Part shown: piece after piece, positions 17,007 to 25,321 of the stretch | Layout: every line of letters begins with the position of its first letter | Position numbering within the stretch: position 1 is the first letter of the stretch | From: JBJGXI01 sp045635475 | GTDB taxonomy: Bacteria; Bacillota; Bacilli; Bacillales; Amphibacillaceae | NCBI RefSeq assembly: GCF_045635475.1 | Contig: NZ_JBJGXI010000039.1 | Span: forward strand, 1 to 52,262 | DNA: 52,262 nucleotides | Direction of reading: 5' to 3' | The notes under the pieces: generated by a model | The model's input: only the letters and a program-made list of their open reading frames with translations | Database searches by the model: none | Told to the model about the DNA's origin: nothing | Program-made: the position numbers and the translations under genes

Positions 17007-17363
17007 TCATAACTCACTTCTAGTTTCTATGCTTCGGGCAAACATCGCAATGATCCCTATTGTAACCCCGAAAATAATGTACAAAGCTAAAACGGGAAGT
17101 ATTCCTTCGATTGTCATCGTGTTATTTAAAATGATAACAGTAAGCATAAATAAAGTGATGAAAGTAAAGAACAAGCCTAATCTCGTGCTATTTCTACGAA
17201 AAGCTAATATTGCATCCACTAACGAATTTGCTGTTACTAATCCCAAAATTAATTGTACGAACGGAAGTAAAAGGAATTCATGATTTTGTGTAATTAAAGC
17301 ATAGCTTGAAAAAAGTGTTGCGATAACTCCAACAATAATAGAGAATGTTTTTTTGTTAAACAT
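17007..17363 (-). CDS. Small membrane protein, DUF3953-like
   Basis: This 118-residue protein has four predicted membrane helices. The first half (VGVIATLFSSYALIT, then LLLPFVQLILGLVTANSLVDAI) resembles small DUF3953 proteins; the second half adds two helices. AAGGGGAG lies 7 bases before the ATG. It stands alone in its orientation. Function is unknown and the family assignment is tentative. Confidence 0.6.
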   Translation of the reverse strand: MFNKKTFSIIVGVIATLFSSYALITQNHEFLLLPFVQLILGLVTANSLVDAILAFRRNSTRLGLFFTFITLFMLTVIILNNTMTIEGILPVLALYIIFGVTIGIIAMFARSIETRSEL

Positions 17364-17660
17364 AGAAATCTCCCCTTATTTTCAGTTATTTGCTTATTAC
17401 ACCGTTATACGTCTGAACCATTAAAAATGTTTCAACCTTGCAAGAATCATGCCCACAGACTTTTCTAAGGTGACCTACTAGGAAGAATACCATTCTCCTA
17501 GAATTCCATTTGATCCGTTAAGATAGAATATATTAGTTTTCAATATAATCAGAGCCAATTCACACTTACCATAAGAAACTATTTGTTTTATAGTTGTTTA
17601 AAAACGATCGTCCTTTATAATTAAAATAGATCTTTTTAAAAGAAGGGGAGCAATATTACG
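17364..17660. other. Intergenic region without a gene
   Basis: I see no ORF with a ribosome binding site. An imperfect 10-bp hairpin (17478-17488 with 17492-17501, CTAGG...CCTAG) is present without a T run. The rest is A/T-rich and must hold the divergent promoters of the DUF3953-like gene and the cupredoxin gene. Confidence 0.5.
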
Positions 17661-18032
17661 ATGAGAAAAATACCATTAACTATACTTGCGATATGCATTA
17701 CTATCTTTTTAGCTGCTTGTGGTCAAGAACAAGGTGGCGGAAATGCTAGTCAAAATGAAGTGGATGAAAATGCGACATTACTAGAAATTCATGCTACTAA
17801 CTTTGAATTTGATCAAGCGGAGTATGTGGTTAAAGCAGGTGAACCGGTAACGATTCAATTAAGTAGTGATGAGGGCATGCACGGCATTAACATTCAAGGA
17901 CTGGATGTCAATATTGACGGAAATGGATCGAAGACGATTACACCGAGTGAACCAGGAGAGTATACAATTTTTTGTAGTATTCTTTGTGGTACAGGCCATG
18001 GAAATATGATTTCAAAACTTATAGTGCAGTAA
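17661..18032 (+). CDS. CuA-type cupredoxin lipoprotein
   Basis: This 123-residue lipoprotein has a lipobox LAAC with Cys20 and then a single cupredoxin domain resembling the CuA domain of cytochrome oxidase subunit II. Copper ligands of the binuclear site are visible: His74, Cys105, Cys109, His113 and Met116 (CSILCGTGHGNM), the C-x3-C-x3-H-x2-M pattern. There is no membrane hairpin and no oxidase gene nearby, so it is a stand-alone electron-transfer or copper-handling protein on the outer membrane face. The ABC pair starts 31 bases later. Confidence 0.85.
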   Translation: MRKIPLTILAICITIFLAACGQEQGGGNASQNEVDENATLLEIHATNFEFDQAEYVVKAGEPVTIQLSSDEGMHGINIQGLDVNIDGNGSKTITPSEPGEYTIFCSILCGTGHGNMISKLIVQ

Positions 18033-18063
18033 TATTCTCTGTAGTTAGGGGTGCTATAGAAAA

Positions 18064-18753
18064 ATGACTAGACTGACGATCGAAAATTTAACAGTTGCAA
18101 TTAGAGATACCGTATTACTAGATAATATAAACATCGAGATTTTACCGGGAAAAGTAACAGCTCTCGTCGGTCATAATGGAGCAGGGAAATCGACGTTGAT
18201 GAAGACAATACTTGGCTGGCAGGATAAGAAGGCTGGTGAAGTATTTATAAATGGTATATCACAGGAAAAGGATTTTTTGTTATTCAAGCAACAGCTTTCT
18301 TATATTCCTGAGGAACCGTTATTAATCTCTGAGTTAACAACCATGCAGCACTTTCAGCTTTATGCCAAAAGCTATCAGCTTGACCAGCAAGCATTTTTAG
18401 AAAAAGCCAAATATTATACAAATGCACTAGAAATTGACGATAAGCTTGATGAATATCCAGAATCATTGTCAAAGGGTATGCGGCAGAAGGTTCAAATGAT
18501 TTGTTCGCTATTACCAGATGTACCTTTGCTTTTAATTGACGAACCGTTTATGGGGCTAGATATATACGCCTCAGAATTATTGGAGAAGATCATAGCTGAA
18601 AAGGCGAGTAATGGAACAACGATTCTAATTACTACCCATCAGCTCGAGCGTTTGGCTAATTTAGCAGATGATTATATTATGCTACAGCAAGGTAAGATTA
18701 CCGAGCAAGGATCGATAAGTGAATTCAGGCAACTGAAAAGGAGATTTGACTGA
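18064..18753 (+). CDS. ABC transporter ATP-binding protein, EcsA-like
   Basis: This 229-residue ATPase has Walker A GHNGAGKST, signature LSKGMRQKVQM, Walker B LLLIDEPFMGL and switch ITTHQ. The degenerate signature LSKGMRQK is typical of EcsA and other exporter ATPases with separate permeases. Its last base is the first base of the permease start codon. It follows the cupredoxin lipoprotein gene closely and may be co-transcribed with it. Confidence 0.85.
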   Translation: MTRLTIENLTVAIRDTVLLDNINIEILPGKVTALVGHNGAGKSTLMKTILGWQDKKAGEVFINGISQEKDFLLFKQQLSYIPEEPLLISELTTMQHFQLYAKSYQLDQQAFLEKAKYYTNALEIDDKLDEYPESLSKGMRQKVQMICSLLPDVPLLLIDEPFMGLDIYASELLEKIIAEKASNGTTILITTHQLERLANLADDYIMLQQGKITEQGSISEFRQLKRRFD

Positions 18754-20171
18754 TGGACAAAACTCCTTCTGCAATCAGCGCTTTTCTCGATATAAAGCGA
18801 AATAGAACCAAGAAAAAACAAAAGCTTTATAAGCTTGCCTTCGATGTTAGCATCGACATCACCACCTCCATCTATTCAGTGGCATTTTTAATCATGTGTG
18901 GCTTTCTTATTTACGGTATGATGATCGAATACCGGCATGTGTTTTTGGAAATCGAACAATTTATAGCTAGCCAATATACATTGTTGTTGTTTATTTTAGT
19001 CATGAGATCACTAGTTTCATCGTTTACTAGACCGGGTGTCTTATTTTCCAGTGCAGAATTGCAGCTAAGTCTCCTGCCGTATTCTATGAAAAGGCTTTGG
19101 ATGTACTGTGCATATGAAAAGTGGATAAAAAGTATCCTTACGTGGACAGTTTTTGCGACAATCCTAACGATTATTACACCGTTTCACGCAAGTACCTTGT
19201 TTCCGGTAGCGATAGTAATGATCGTTATCCAAATCCTGACGACGACGCTACAGTGGAAGCTTTTTCAAGTTAATACGCTGAATAAGTTTATTGTTATATT
19301 TTCTGTCGGTTTTTTATACGGATTAACGAGATTAGTATATGCCTTCATGTCCCTAAACAACTGGTATCTAGTGGTGACAGTATTAATTCCTTTAGTTATT
19401 GTCAACATGCTATTAATCAAACGTTTGTTTAAAAAAATCGATTGGATGAAAGTAGTCCAAACAAATGATTTAGTAATATGGAATATATGGTTTGTCAATC
19501 AGATGTCTAAAGTAGAAATAAAGCCTCCAAAGAGGCAAGGACTATTACAAGCAATCGTTCATCGGACAAGGAGTAAGAAGCCTTTTACATATAATTTATC
19601 AACTATGTATGCCCGTCTATGGAGACGTCACTTTGCCCAGGAAAAAGAGCAATTAATAAAAGTATTTGGCGGTATTATTATTCTGTTAGCAGTCCTAAGT
19701 TTCAAAGGTCCATGGATGTTTGGAATTGCAATAACACTCAGTATTTTTCTGTTTGCAAATATAGGTAGTTTCTTCTTTAGTAGTATGTTTATCGATCGAT
19801 TGGTCAGCAGTATGCCGTGGGATATGGAGATTTGGAAGCAATCATTTCTGCGCTGGGCATATGGAGGTGGCGGCGTAGTATTACTGCTTTTGTCAATTCT
19901 ACTATTAGCTCGAACCGGGATAAGTCTATGGATCCCAGTTCAATTGCTAAGTTATTTAGCGATAGCTTCGTATTATTTAAAGCACCAGATGCGTGAAAAA
20001 GCTTATGTAATTAGTAGAGTTGAATACGTAAACAAATTGGTGGAGAGTACTCTTATCATAGGGATGTTTATACTAACTGCAATTAGTATTGTGTATCCAT
20101 ATGTAAGTTTCATAACTATTGCATGTTATTTTGTATTAACACGTGGAAAGTTATGGCCTGCAATGCTTTAG
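18753..20171 (+). CDS. ABC transporter permease, EcsB-like
   Basis: This 472-residue integral membrane protein has roughly ten hydrophobic segments in two blocks separated by a basic loop (about 240-290, KPPKRQGLLQ, RTRSKKP). The N-terminal region FLDIKRNRTKKKQKLYK and the LPYSMKRLW stretch resemble EcsB, the permease partner of EcsA. EcsAB in B. subtilis affects RseP-dependent proteolysis and peptide export. This pair may be a paralogue with another cargo. Coupling to the ATPase is by TGATGG overlap. Confidence 0.65.
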   Translation: MDKTPSAISAFLDIKRNRTKKKQKLYKLAFDVSIDITTSIYSVAFLIMCGFLIYGMMIEYRHVFLEIEQFIASQYTLLLFILVMRSLVSSFTRPGVLFSSAELQLSLLPYSMKRLWMYCAYEKWIKSILTWTVFATILTIITPFHASTLFPVAIVMIVIQILTTTLQWKLFQVNTLNKFIVIFSVGFLYGLTRLVYAFMSLNNWYLVVTVLIPLVIVNMLLIKRLFKKIDWMKVVQTNDLVIWNIWFVNQMSKVEIKPPKRQGLLQAIVHRTRSKKPFTYNLSTMYARLWRRHFAQEKEQLIKVFGGIIILLAVLSFKGPWMFGIAITLSIFLFANIGSFFFSSMFIDRLVSSMPWDMEIWKQSFLRWAYGGGGVVLLLLSILLLARTGISLWIPVQLLSYLAIASYYLKHQMREKAYVISRVEYVNKLVESTLIIGMFILTAISIVYPYVSFITIACYFVLTRGKLWPAML

Positions 20172-20204
20172 TAGGCGATAACTTATTTCTTAAGCTCTTT
20201 TCGA

Positions 20205-20640
20205 TTTTAAACTTCATAATTGAATGAAAATCTGACGTAGTGCTAGTGATTTCCGCACCAGGCTGTCGCTTTCTGTGAAGAACGCCGGGTGCCAGCAATA
20301 AAATAGCAAATCAAGATGCTATAAACTTTTAGTGGCCAGAGGGGACCTTATTTCGCGTAATATACCAGTTTTTTATGATTTGACGGCCATCAGAGCCCTT
20401 ATTTACTCAAAATGGCATACTATAGCAAGGTTTTATTCAAATAAGCGTACCGGTGGCCGCACAATTCTTAAAATGTCCATCCTGTCACAAATAAGGTCCA
20501 AGGTGGCCGTTAAGAAGCAACTCATTTCGCCCACCATGCGTGATTTTCACTGAGCTCAGCTCTTCAGCACCGAGGAAAGCAAAGTGTAGTGACGGGAGCG
20601 GTGCACATGTAAGATGTGAGCACATATGCACTACGTCGGG
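20205..20640. repeat. Degenerate composite repeat region (family B ends plus GGTGGCC array)
   Basis: The left end (about 20205-20252) is a reverse-complement relative of the right end of the repeat at 30803-31153. The right end (about 20572-20637) matches the same family directly (GCAAAGTGTAG, then GGTGCACAT and GTGAGCAC). Between them, GG(T/C)GGCC-like boxes occur near 20334, 20385, 20454 and 20504, with AAATAAGG-type motifs between, suggesting a decayed tandem array. No supported gene lies in 20172-20683. Confidence 0.5.
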
Positions 20641-20683
20641 GGCTAGCTATTTTCCGCAATAACAACAACCATCTAGATAACAA

Positions 20684-21307
20684 TCATTTCTTACATACTG
20701 CAATGCCTAGCGGATATTGTATATCTCTTCCGAGCGGTTCAATTAACACCCCTTTTTGAAAATAAAATTGCTTCTCGGTGTAAGGTTCAAATAGTGCCTG
20801 AAATTCCTCAGGTTTTAATTGATGTATATGAAAAGGTGATCCACACTCGACACCTCTTCCTTCTCCAAACGGAGTTGATACAATCAGTTTGCCGCCAGGC
20901 TTTAGTAACCGGTAGTAGTTATCTAGTAATGCTTGCTCCTCTTCGATATGTTCAAGTGTCTCAAAACTTGTAATGCAATCAAACTGTCCAAACTGATCAA
21001 CTAGTGAAATATCTGTTGCATTTGCTATATGGAAGTTTGATTGTGGGTGATAATAGGTTGCTTTAGCATAAGTGATGATCTCTGGATCAATATCAATACC
21101 AACGACTTCGTAAATAACATCTTTCTTTTCTTTCGCAATCATATGCGTACCATACCCAGCGCCGCACGATAAGTCCAATACACGCCCTTCATTAATATAA
21201 TATAAGGCAAATTGATAACGAGCAATATGCTCCAATAATAGTTTGTTCATCGGTTTCATCTTTGCAGGAATAACACGTTCTCCAGTATCCTCAATCAATA
21301 ATGACAC
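20684..21307 (-). CDS. Class I SAM-dependent methyltransferase
   Basis: This 207-residue protein has SAM-binding motif I VLDLSCGAGYGTH, an acidic residue ending the second strand (VVGIDID), post-motif FDCITSFETLEHI, and a late motif KLIVSTPFG. This is a Methyltransf_11/UbiE-like fold. The substrate is unknown. It is a single gene on the minus strand, divergent from the MarR gene 138 bases away. Confidence 0.82.
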   Translation of the reverse strand: MSLLIEDTGERVIPAKMKPMNKLLLEHIARYQFALYYINEGRVLDLSCGAGYGTHMIAKEKKDVIYEVVGIDIDPEIITYAKATYYHPQSNFHIANATDISLVDQFGQFDCITSFETLEHIEEEQALLDNYYRLLKPGGKLIVSTPFGEGRGVECGSPFHIHQLKPEEFQALFEPYTEKQFYFQKGVLIEPLGRDIQYPLGIAVCKK

Positions 21308-21445
21308 CGCTTTCCTTAGTGTTGTGTTAATCTAATTATGACACAGATAGAGTATGCTGCCAAAATTTGTTACGTATTCTCGTCATGGAAATAGATAAAT
21401 GAATATGATACGTTTATAAGAAGTTAGAGTAGAGAAGGGGATTGT

Positions 21446-21919
21446 ATGGATAAGAAACATCTATATCGTGAAAAAAAACAAGATCCATCCCTTAAATTAT
21501 TTGTAGTCTTGTCGAAGGCTTATCGGTCAATTTCCGATCAAGTCGCTGCAGATATAAGAAAACGAGGGCTGAACACGACAGAATTTGGCGTTTTAGAATT
21601 ATTATATCATCAAGGTGAACAACCTTTGCAAAAAATAGGAGATAAGATCTTACTCGCAAGCGGGAGTATTACGTACGTCGTTGATAAATTAGAGCAAAAG
21701 GGTTATGTATCACGTAAGCAATCTGATAGTGATCGTCGTATAACGTATGCTTCTATTACACAGGAAGGATCTAGACTGTTAGAAGAAATATTCCCGGGAC
21801 ACTGGGAGCAAATTGAATCGATAACAGCAGGATTAAGTGAGGAAGAAAAACATGAAACCATTGATATGCTGAAAAAATTAGGCACTTATGCAGACAGATT
21901 ATCATTGGAAAATAAATAA
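21446..21919 (+). CDS. MarR-family transcriptional regulator
   Basis: This 157-residue winged-helix dimer protein has recognition-helix region KIGDKILLASGSITYVVDKL, followed by the wing GYVSRKQSDSDRRITY that is characteristic of MarR. It probably represses a gene nearby; candidates are the divergent methyltransferase or the ABC-F gene. AAGGGG precedes the ATG. Promoter elements for the next transcription unit (TTGGAA, 21905-21910) lie inside its 3' end. Confidence 0.88.
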   Translation: MDKKHLYREKKQDPSLKLFVVLSKAYRSISDQVAADIRKRGLNTTEFGVLELLYHQGEQPLQKIGDKILLASGSITYVVDKLEQKGYVSRKQSDSDRRITYASITQEGSRLLEEIFPGHWEQIESITAGLSEEEKHETIDMLKKLGTYADRLSLENK

Positions 21920-21933
21920 ATTAAAGGTATAAT
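21905..21933 (+). promoter_or_regulatory. Promoter of the ABC-F leader transcript
   Basis: TTGGAA (21905-21910), a 17-base spacer and TATAAT (21928-21933). It lies across the end of the marR gene and would start transcription just upstream of the 36-codon leader ORF. Confidence 0.65.
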
Positions 21934-21966
21934 GAAATAAATACATTTAAGAAGGAGGGAATTTAG

Positions 21967-22077
21967 ATGCTACACACAAACGCACGTGCTATTGATACTG
22001 AGTTGTTGTATATTCACCGTGCGATTTTTCATGAATTTGTTGATAACGGGATACGTATGCCCTTTTTTAACAACTAA
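21967..22077 (+). CDS. 36-residue leader peptide of the ABC-F gene
   Basis: A short ORF starts with ATG and has a very strong ribosome binding site GAAGGAGGG 7 bases upstream, right behind a sigma-A-type promoter. The peptide begins MLHTNARAIDTELLYIH and ends RMPFFNN. It is followed by two intrinsic terminators before the ABC-F start. This order (promoter, translated leader, terminator, ABC-F gene) is the layout known for ribosome-mediated attenuation of vmlR-type and bmrCD genes, where antibiotic-stalled ribosomes on the leader prevent terminator formation. The peptide sequence itself is not recognised. Confidence 0.7.
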   Translation: MLHTNARAIDTELLYIHRAIFHEFVDNGIRMPFFNN

Positions 22078-22125
22078 ATGAATGGAAAATGTGTAGGATC
22101 TTCTTTCCCATAGACTAATAAATTC

Positions 22126-22157
22126 TTGGATCCACGCAATAGGTGTGGATTTTTTTA
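22126..22157 (+). terminator. First attenuator terminator upstream of the ABC-F gene
   Basis: Stem ATCCAC(GC)/(GGT)GTGGAT (from 22130 to 22150) is followed by a T run. The left arm region GGATCCACGCAA can alternatively pair with TTGCGTTGGATC at 22169-22180, a possible anti-terminator. Only one of the two folds can exist at a time. Confidence 0.7.
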
Positions 22158-22188
22158 ATCCAGATTATTTGCGTTGGATCAATATGAG

Positions 22189-22217
22189 AGTCAGGGGCAG
22201 TTGCCTCTGGCTTTTTT
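22189..22217 (+). terminator. Second attenuator terminator upstream of the ABC-F gene
   Basis: GC-rich stem AGTCAGGGGCA/TGCCTCTGGCT (with G-U pairs; 22189-22199 and 22202-22212) followed by six T. It ends 40 bases before the ABC-F start codon. Confidence 0.75.
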
Positions 22218-22256
22218 GTTTACAAAAATACATGCTTTATATAGGGAGTAATTAAC

Positions 22257-24098
22257 ATGTTGGTGACATTGAAAGATATTAAAAAAATTATTGGTGGAAA
22301 TATATTATTTAGTGAACTTAATTTTGAAATAAAACCCGGTGAAAAAATTGGGATGGTTGGCCGTAATGGTGAGGGTAAATCAACCATATTTAAGATAATT
22401 ACCAGGTTAGAAGAGTTTGAACAAGGCGAATTGTTTATAAAAAAAGATACGAAAATTGGCTATTTAGAACAAATACCGTTATTTAATCAAGGGACGGTTT
22501 GGGAGTTTCTTGAGGCTAGTTTCGATAAACTAAATCAATTGAAACAACAGATGGTGGAGTTAGAAAAGCAGATGCAAGATACTAATAAAATTGATAAGGT
22601 ATTAGCTAGTTATGGGGAAGTGCAAGCCATGTTTGCAAGCCAAGGTGGTTATGAAATGGAAGCAAATATAAAGCGAATTGCAGCTGGATTAAATATAGAT
22701 GTATTACTAGATCAGTCATTCGACCATTTAAGTGGAGGGGAAAAGACGAAGGCCGGTCTTGCTAGAATATTATTACAGGAACCGGATTTACTATTACTTG
22801 ATGAGCCGACGAACCACTTGGATTTATCGGCAATACAGTGGTTGGAAAATTTCTTAGCTCAATACGCTGGCGCGGTTTGTATCATTTCGCATGACAGGTA
22901 TTTCCTAGATCATACAATAAAGAAAGTTGCTGACTTAGAATGTGGTGAAGTTACCTATTATCAAGGTAACTATAGCTCTTATGTTGAACAAAAGGAAACG
23001 AAGCTTTTGCAGGAGTTTGCCGCCTATCAAGAACAACAGAAAAAAATCAAAAAAATTAAGGAAGCAATTAAACGGTTAAGGCAATGGGCGAATGAAGCTA
23101 ACCCACCGAATGAAAAGTTGTTCAAGCGTGCAAAAAGTATGGAACGAGCATTGGAGCGAATGGAAAAGCTCGACAAGCCTGTCTTGGATCCAAAGAAAAT
23201 GAATTTGGATTTCAATCCGGAAAACCGGAGTGGTGAAGATGTTATTAAGTGTAAGGCTCTTTATAAGGACTTTGACAATAAACAAGTATTAAAAGGAATA
23301 GATCTGCATTTACGTTACCAGGAGCGCTTAGCGATTGTCGGTGATAATGGCAGTGGGAAATCAACATTAATCAAGCTGATACTCGGCAAGGAAAGTGCGA
23401 CAGCAGGTGAAGTGCTGCTTGGTTCGCAAATAAAAATAGGTTATCTTCCGCAACATCCTCTACAGGACGTAGATCCAAAAGTAAGCGTAATTGACTATTT
23501 CCGAGAAGAGGTTCGTGCCACTGAAGGTCAAGCGCGACATTTGTTAGCACAGTTTATGTTTTATGGTTATTCGGTATTTCAAAAGATTAGTCAGCTTAGT
23601 GGTGGCGAAAGAATGAGAGTCCAACTGGCCATCTTTATGCATCAAGGTGTGAATGTACTCGTCTTAGATGAGCCAACCAATCATTTGGATATCGACTCGC
23701 AAGAAGTGTTAGAAGAAGCAATTGCAAACTTCGAGGGGACGGTTATTGGTATTTCTCATGACCGCTACTTTTTAAATCAATGCTTCACAGACACGGCATA
23801 TTTAGTCGATGGAAGCCTAAAACGTTATCCGGGCACCTATCAGGAAACCTGTTCTAATTGGGAACAACTAAAACAACAAGTACAAGAGAAGCAGCAAAAA
23901 CAGGCACCAAAAAAAGCAAAAGAAATCAAGAAGACGACATCAATCGATTATGAAGTAGAAATTAGCAGATTAGAAGCTAAGGTAGCTGATTTAGAGAAGA
24001 AAAATCCATCAAATGACAAGATAATGCAATTTCGACAAAAGATTGATCACTATTACAATGTTTGGCTTGAAAAAGAAGAGAAGAAAATCGACGAATAG
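22257..24098 (+). CDS. ABC-F family ATPase, ribosome-protection type
   Basis: This 613-residue soluble protein has two ABC domains and no membrane segments. Domain 1 has GRNGEGKST, LSGGEKTKAGLA and LLLLDEPTNHLD. The linker between the domains (about 240-310) is long, charged and helical. Domain 2 has GDNGSGKST, LSGGERMRVQLA and VLVLDEPTNHLD. A C-terminal coiled coil (about 540-613) follows. ABC-F proteins bind the ribosomal E site; the resistance subgroup displaces antibiotics from the peptidyl transferase centre. The attenuator leader upstream favours an antibiotic-inducible resistance role over a housekeeping one. The drug class cannot be assigned. Confidence 0.88.
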   Translation: MLVTLKDIKKIIGGNILFSELNFEIKPGEKIGMVGRNGEGKSTIFKIITRLEEFEQGELFIKKDTKIGYLEQIPLFNQGTVWEFLEASFDKLNQLKQQMVELEKQMQDTNKIDKVLASYGEVQAMFASQGGYEMEANIKRIAAGLNIDVLLDQSFDHLSGGEKTKAGLARILLQEPDLLLLDEPTNHLDLSAIQWLENFLAQYAGAVCIISHDRYFLDHTIKKVADLECGEVTYYQGNYSSYVEQKETKLLQEFAAYQEQQKKIKKIKEAIKRLRQWANEANPPNEKLFKRAKSMERALERMEKLDKPVLDPKKMNLDFNPENRSGEDVIKCKALYKDFDNKQVLKGIDLHLRYQERLAIVGDNGSGKSTLIKLILGKESATAGEVLLGSQIKIGYLPQHPLQDVDPKVSVIDYFREEVRATEGQARHLLAQFMFYGYSVFQKISQLSGGERMRVQLAIFMHQGVNVLVLDEPTNHLDIDSQEVLEEAIANFEGTVIGISHDRYFLNQCFTDTAYLVDGSLKRYPGTYQETCSNWEQLKQQVQEKQQKQAPKKAKEIKKTTSIDYEVEISRLEAKVADLEKKNPSNDKIMQFRQKIDHYYNVWLEKEEKKIDE

Positions 24099-24240
24099 TG
24101 ATGTTTATCACTGAACCTTTGACAGGATTATATTATGATAAGGGTGAGATTAGGATGTCTTTTATTATATCTAGTGAATACGAATGAAAGAGAAAAGGTC
24201 GTATTCTAGAAAATTTTAACTCGCAGGTCAAAATTAGGAA

Positions 24241-24275
24241 CAAGACGCTTACCATTGGTAAGCGTCTTGTTTTTT
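24241..24275 (+). terminator. Strong terminator downstream of the ABC-F gene
   Basis: A perfect 13-bp stem (24241-24253 with 24257-24269), a 3-base loop and a T run. It lies 143 bases after the ABC-F stop; nothing convincing is encoded between. Confidence 0.9.
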
Positions 24276-24348
24276 AGATGAATAATAACAACATTCGGGA
24301 TGACTAGTACCAGCGCTCCTAGTCAATAGTGAGAATTCCCTTAGGCCC

Positions 24349-24455
24349 GGCGCAATTACGAGCTGTTGCGGTGCAATTGGTATGCGGTTTGGTGCAATAG
24401 TCTGCCGTTGTGATGCAATTATTCGTTCATATGGTGCAATTACGATTAGGTGGTT
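24349..24455. repeat. Five-unit array with exact 21-bp period
   Basis: GCAAT occurs at 24352, 24373, 24394, 24415 and 24436, each 21 bp apart, mostly as GGTGCAATT. The other bases of each unit vary. The complement, read in frame, gives a degenerate heptapeptide with IAP as its conserved core, but no ribosome binding site supports translation. No gene is supported in 24110-24614. Confidence 0.75.
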
Positions 24456-24614
24456 CATTTGGGCAACCGCCCTCGGCTTTGGTGAATAGGCACTACGCAA
24501 ACAAGAGGTTTTCTTGCTCTGAGTTCCATTCCGTACTTGCTAAATGGGGCGGCACACTTCTTTTAAAAACGACATCGTATATCAAAACAGCGTATATTTC
24601 CCGGGGAATATCTT

Positions 24615-25142
24615 TTATTCGACAGTAATCCAAAATCTTTTGATTACGTTGCCATCTTCTTCTATGCAATCAAGATCTGGGATGCCACCATTATTGCAAA
24701 TGGTTTTCTCTGAACCTGTGTTCCATGCGTCGCAGACGACGAGTGCACGGTCAATATGTAATTTCTTCGCTTCTTGTAATGCCAATTGTAAAAGCTTTGT
24801 AGCATAACCCTTTCTTCTTTCAGAGGGACGGATGCCATACCCAATATGACCACCGCTATTCATTAACAATTCTGTTAATTGGTGTCGTATACTGACTGCA
24901 CCAAGCACACGATTTTCATGGTTAACTAGCCAAAAGGCAGAGTCTGGCACCCAACCTTCCGGAAGACCTTCTCCAACGCTAGCAGTTGCCAAATCCTGTA
25001 CCATAGCAGGGAAATTACTTGGATCTTTCTTTATAAACCATGGAATCATATCTTCTCCAGAGTCAGCCCATTCACGATGAAATGACATATATTGTTGTTG
25101 TAACTTAACAGTCGGTTTAACCAAGTATAAAGAATTATCCAA
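24615..25142 (-). CDS. GNAT family N-acetyltransferase
   Basis: This 175-residue acetyltransferase has the acetyl-CoA-binding segment HIGYGIRPSERRKGYATKLL, with the R/Q-x2-G-x-G/A type loop, and upstream strands RVLGAVSIRHQL. The start is taken as TTG at 25142, with AAGGAGG 8 bases upstream; the longer frame has no such site. It resembles uncharacterised proteins related to YedL/Eis-like GNATs. The substrate is unknown. Confidence 0.82.
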   Translation of the reverse strand: MDNSLYLVKPTVKLQQQYMSFHREWADSGEDMIPWFIKKDPSNFPAMVQDLATASVGEGLPEGWVPDSAFWLVNHENRVLGAVSIRHQLTELLMNSGGHIGYGIRPSERRKGYATKLLQLALQEAKKLHIDRALVVCDAWNTGSEKTICNNGGIPDLDCIEEDGNVIKRFWITVE

Positions 25143-25248
25143 TTGTTTTTCCTCCTTGATGCGCGCAAATTTTACCAATTTTATCATAAAAATTGCTGCA
25201 GGAACATAACAAATATATTGCATTCAATTTCTAGCAAAATAAAAAGGA

Positions 25249-25273
25249 GTTTAAAGATTAGTAAGCAGGGAAA
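25249..25273 (+). promoter_or_regulatory. Possible sigma-B promoter upstream of the glutaredoxin gene
   Basis: GTTTAA (25249-25254), 13 bases, GGGAAA (25268-25273). This is close to the sigma-B consensus GTTTAA-N13/15-GGGTAT. It is a weak match, offered as a candidate. Confidence 0.3.
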
Positions 25274-25321
25274 AGAAAATATGTCTAAGGCGCGTAGAGA
25301 AATACTCAAGGAGGAACATCA

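Noticed and set aside
16816..17010. Minus-strand 64-residue frame
   Set aside because: It lies inside the TGTTCAAAAAG-bounded repeat and lacks a ribosome binding site; likely spurious.
20330..20545. Possible CRISPR array
   Set aside because: The boxes are short, degenerate and irregularly spaced, and there are no cas genes in the window. The 21-bp array at 24349 has no constant repeat of CRISPR length either.
20332..20553. Plus-strand 73-residue frame
   Set aside because: It lies in decayed repeat DNA with no initiation signals and unusual composition.
24130..24187. Ten-codon ORF after the ABC-F gene starting ATGTCTTTTATT
   Set aside because: Poor ribosome binding site, and too short to support from sequence alone.
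24249..24500. Minus-strand 83-residue frame with IAP heptads
   Set aside because: No start signals, and it crosses a terminator. The pattern follows from the 21-bp DNA period. Kept only as a repeat.
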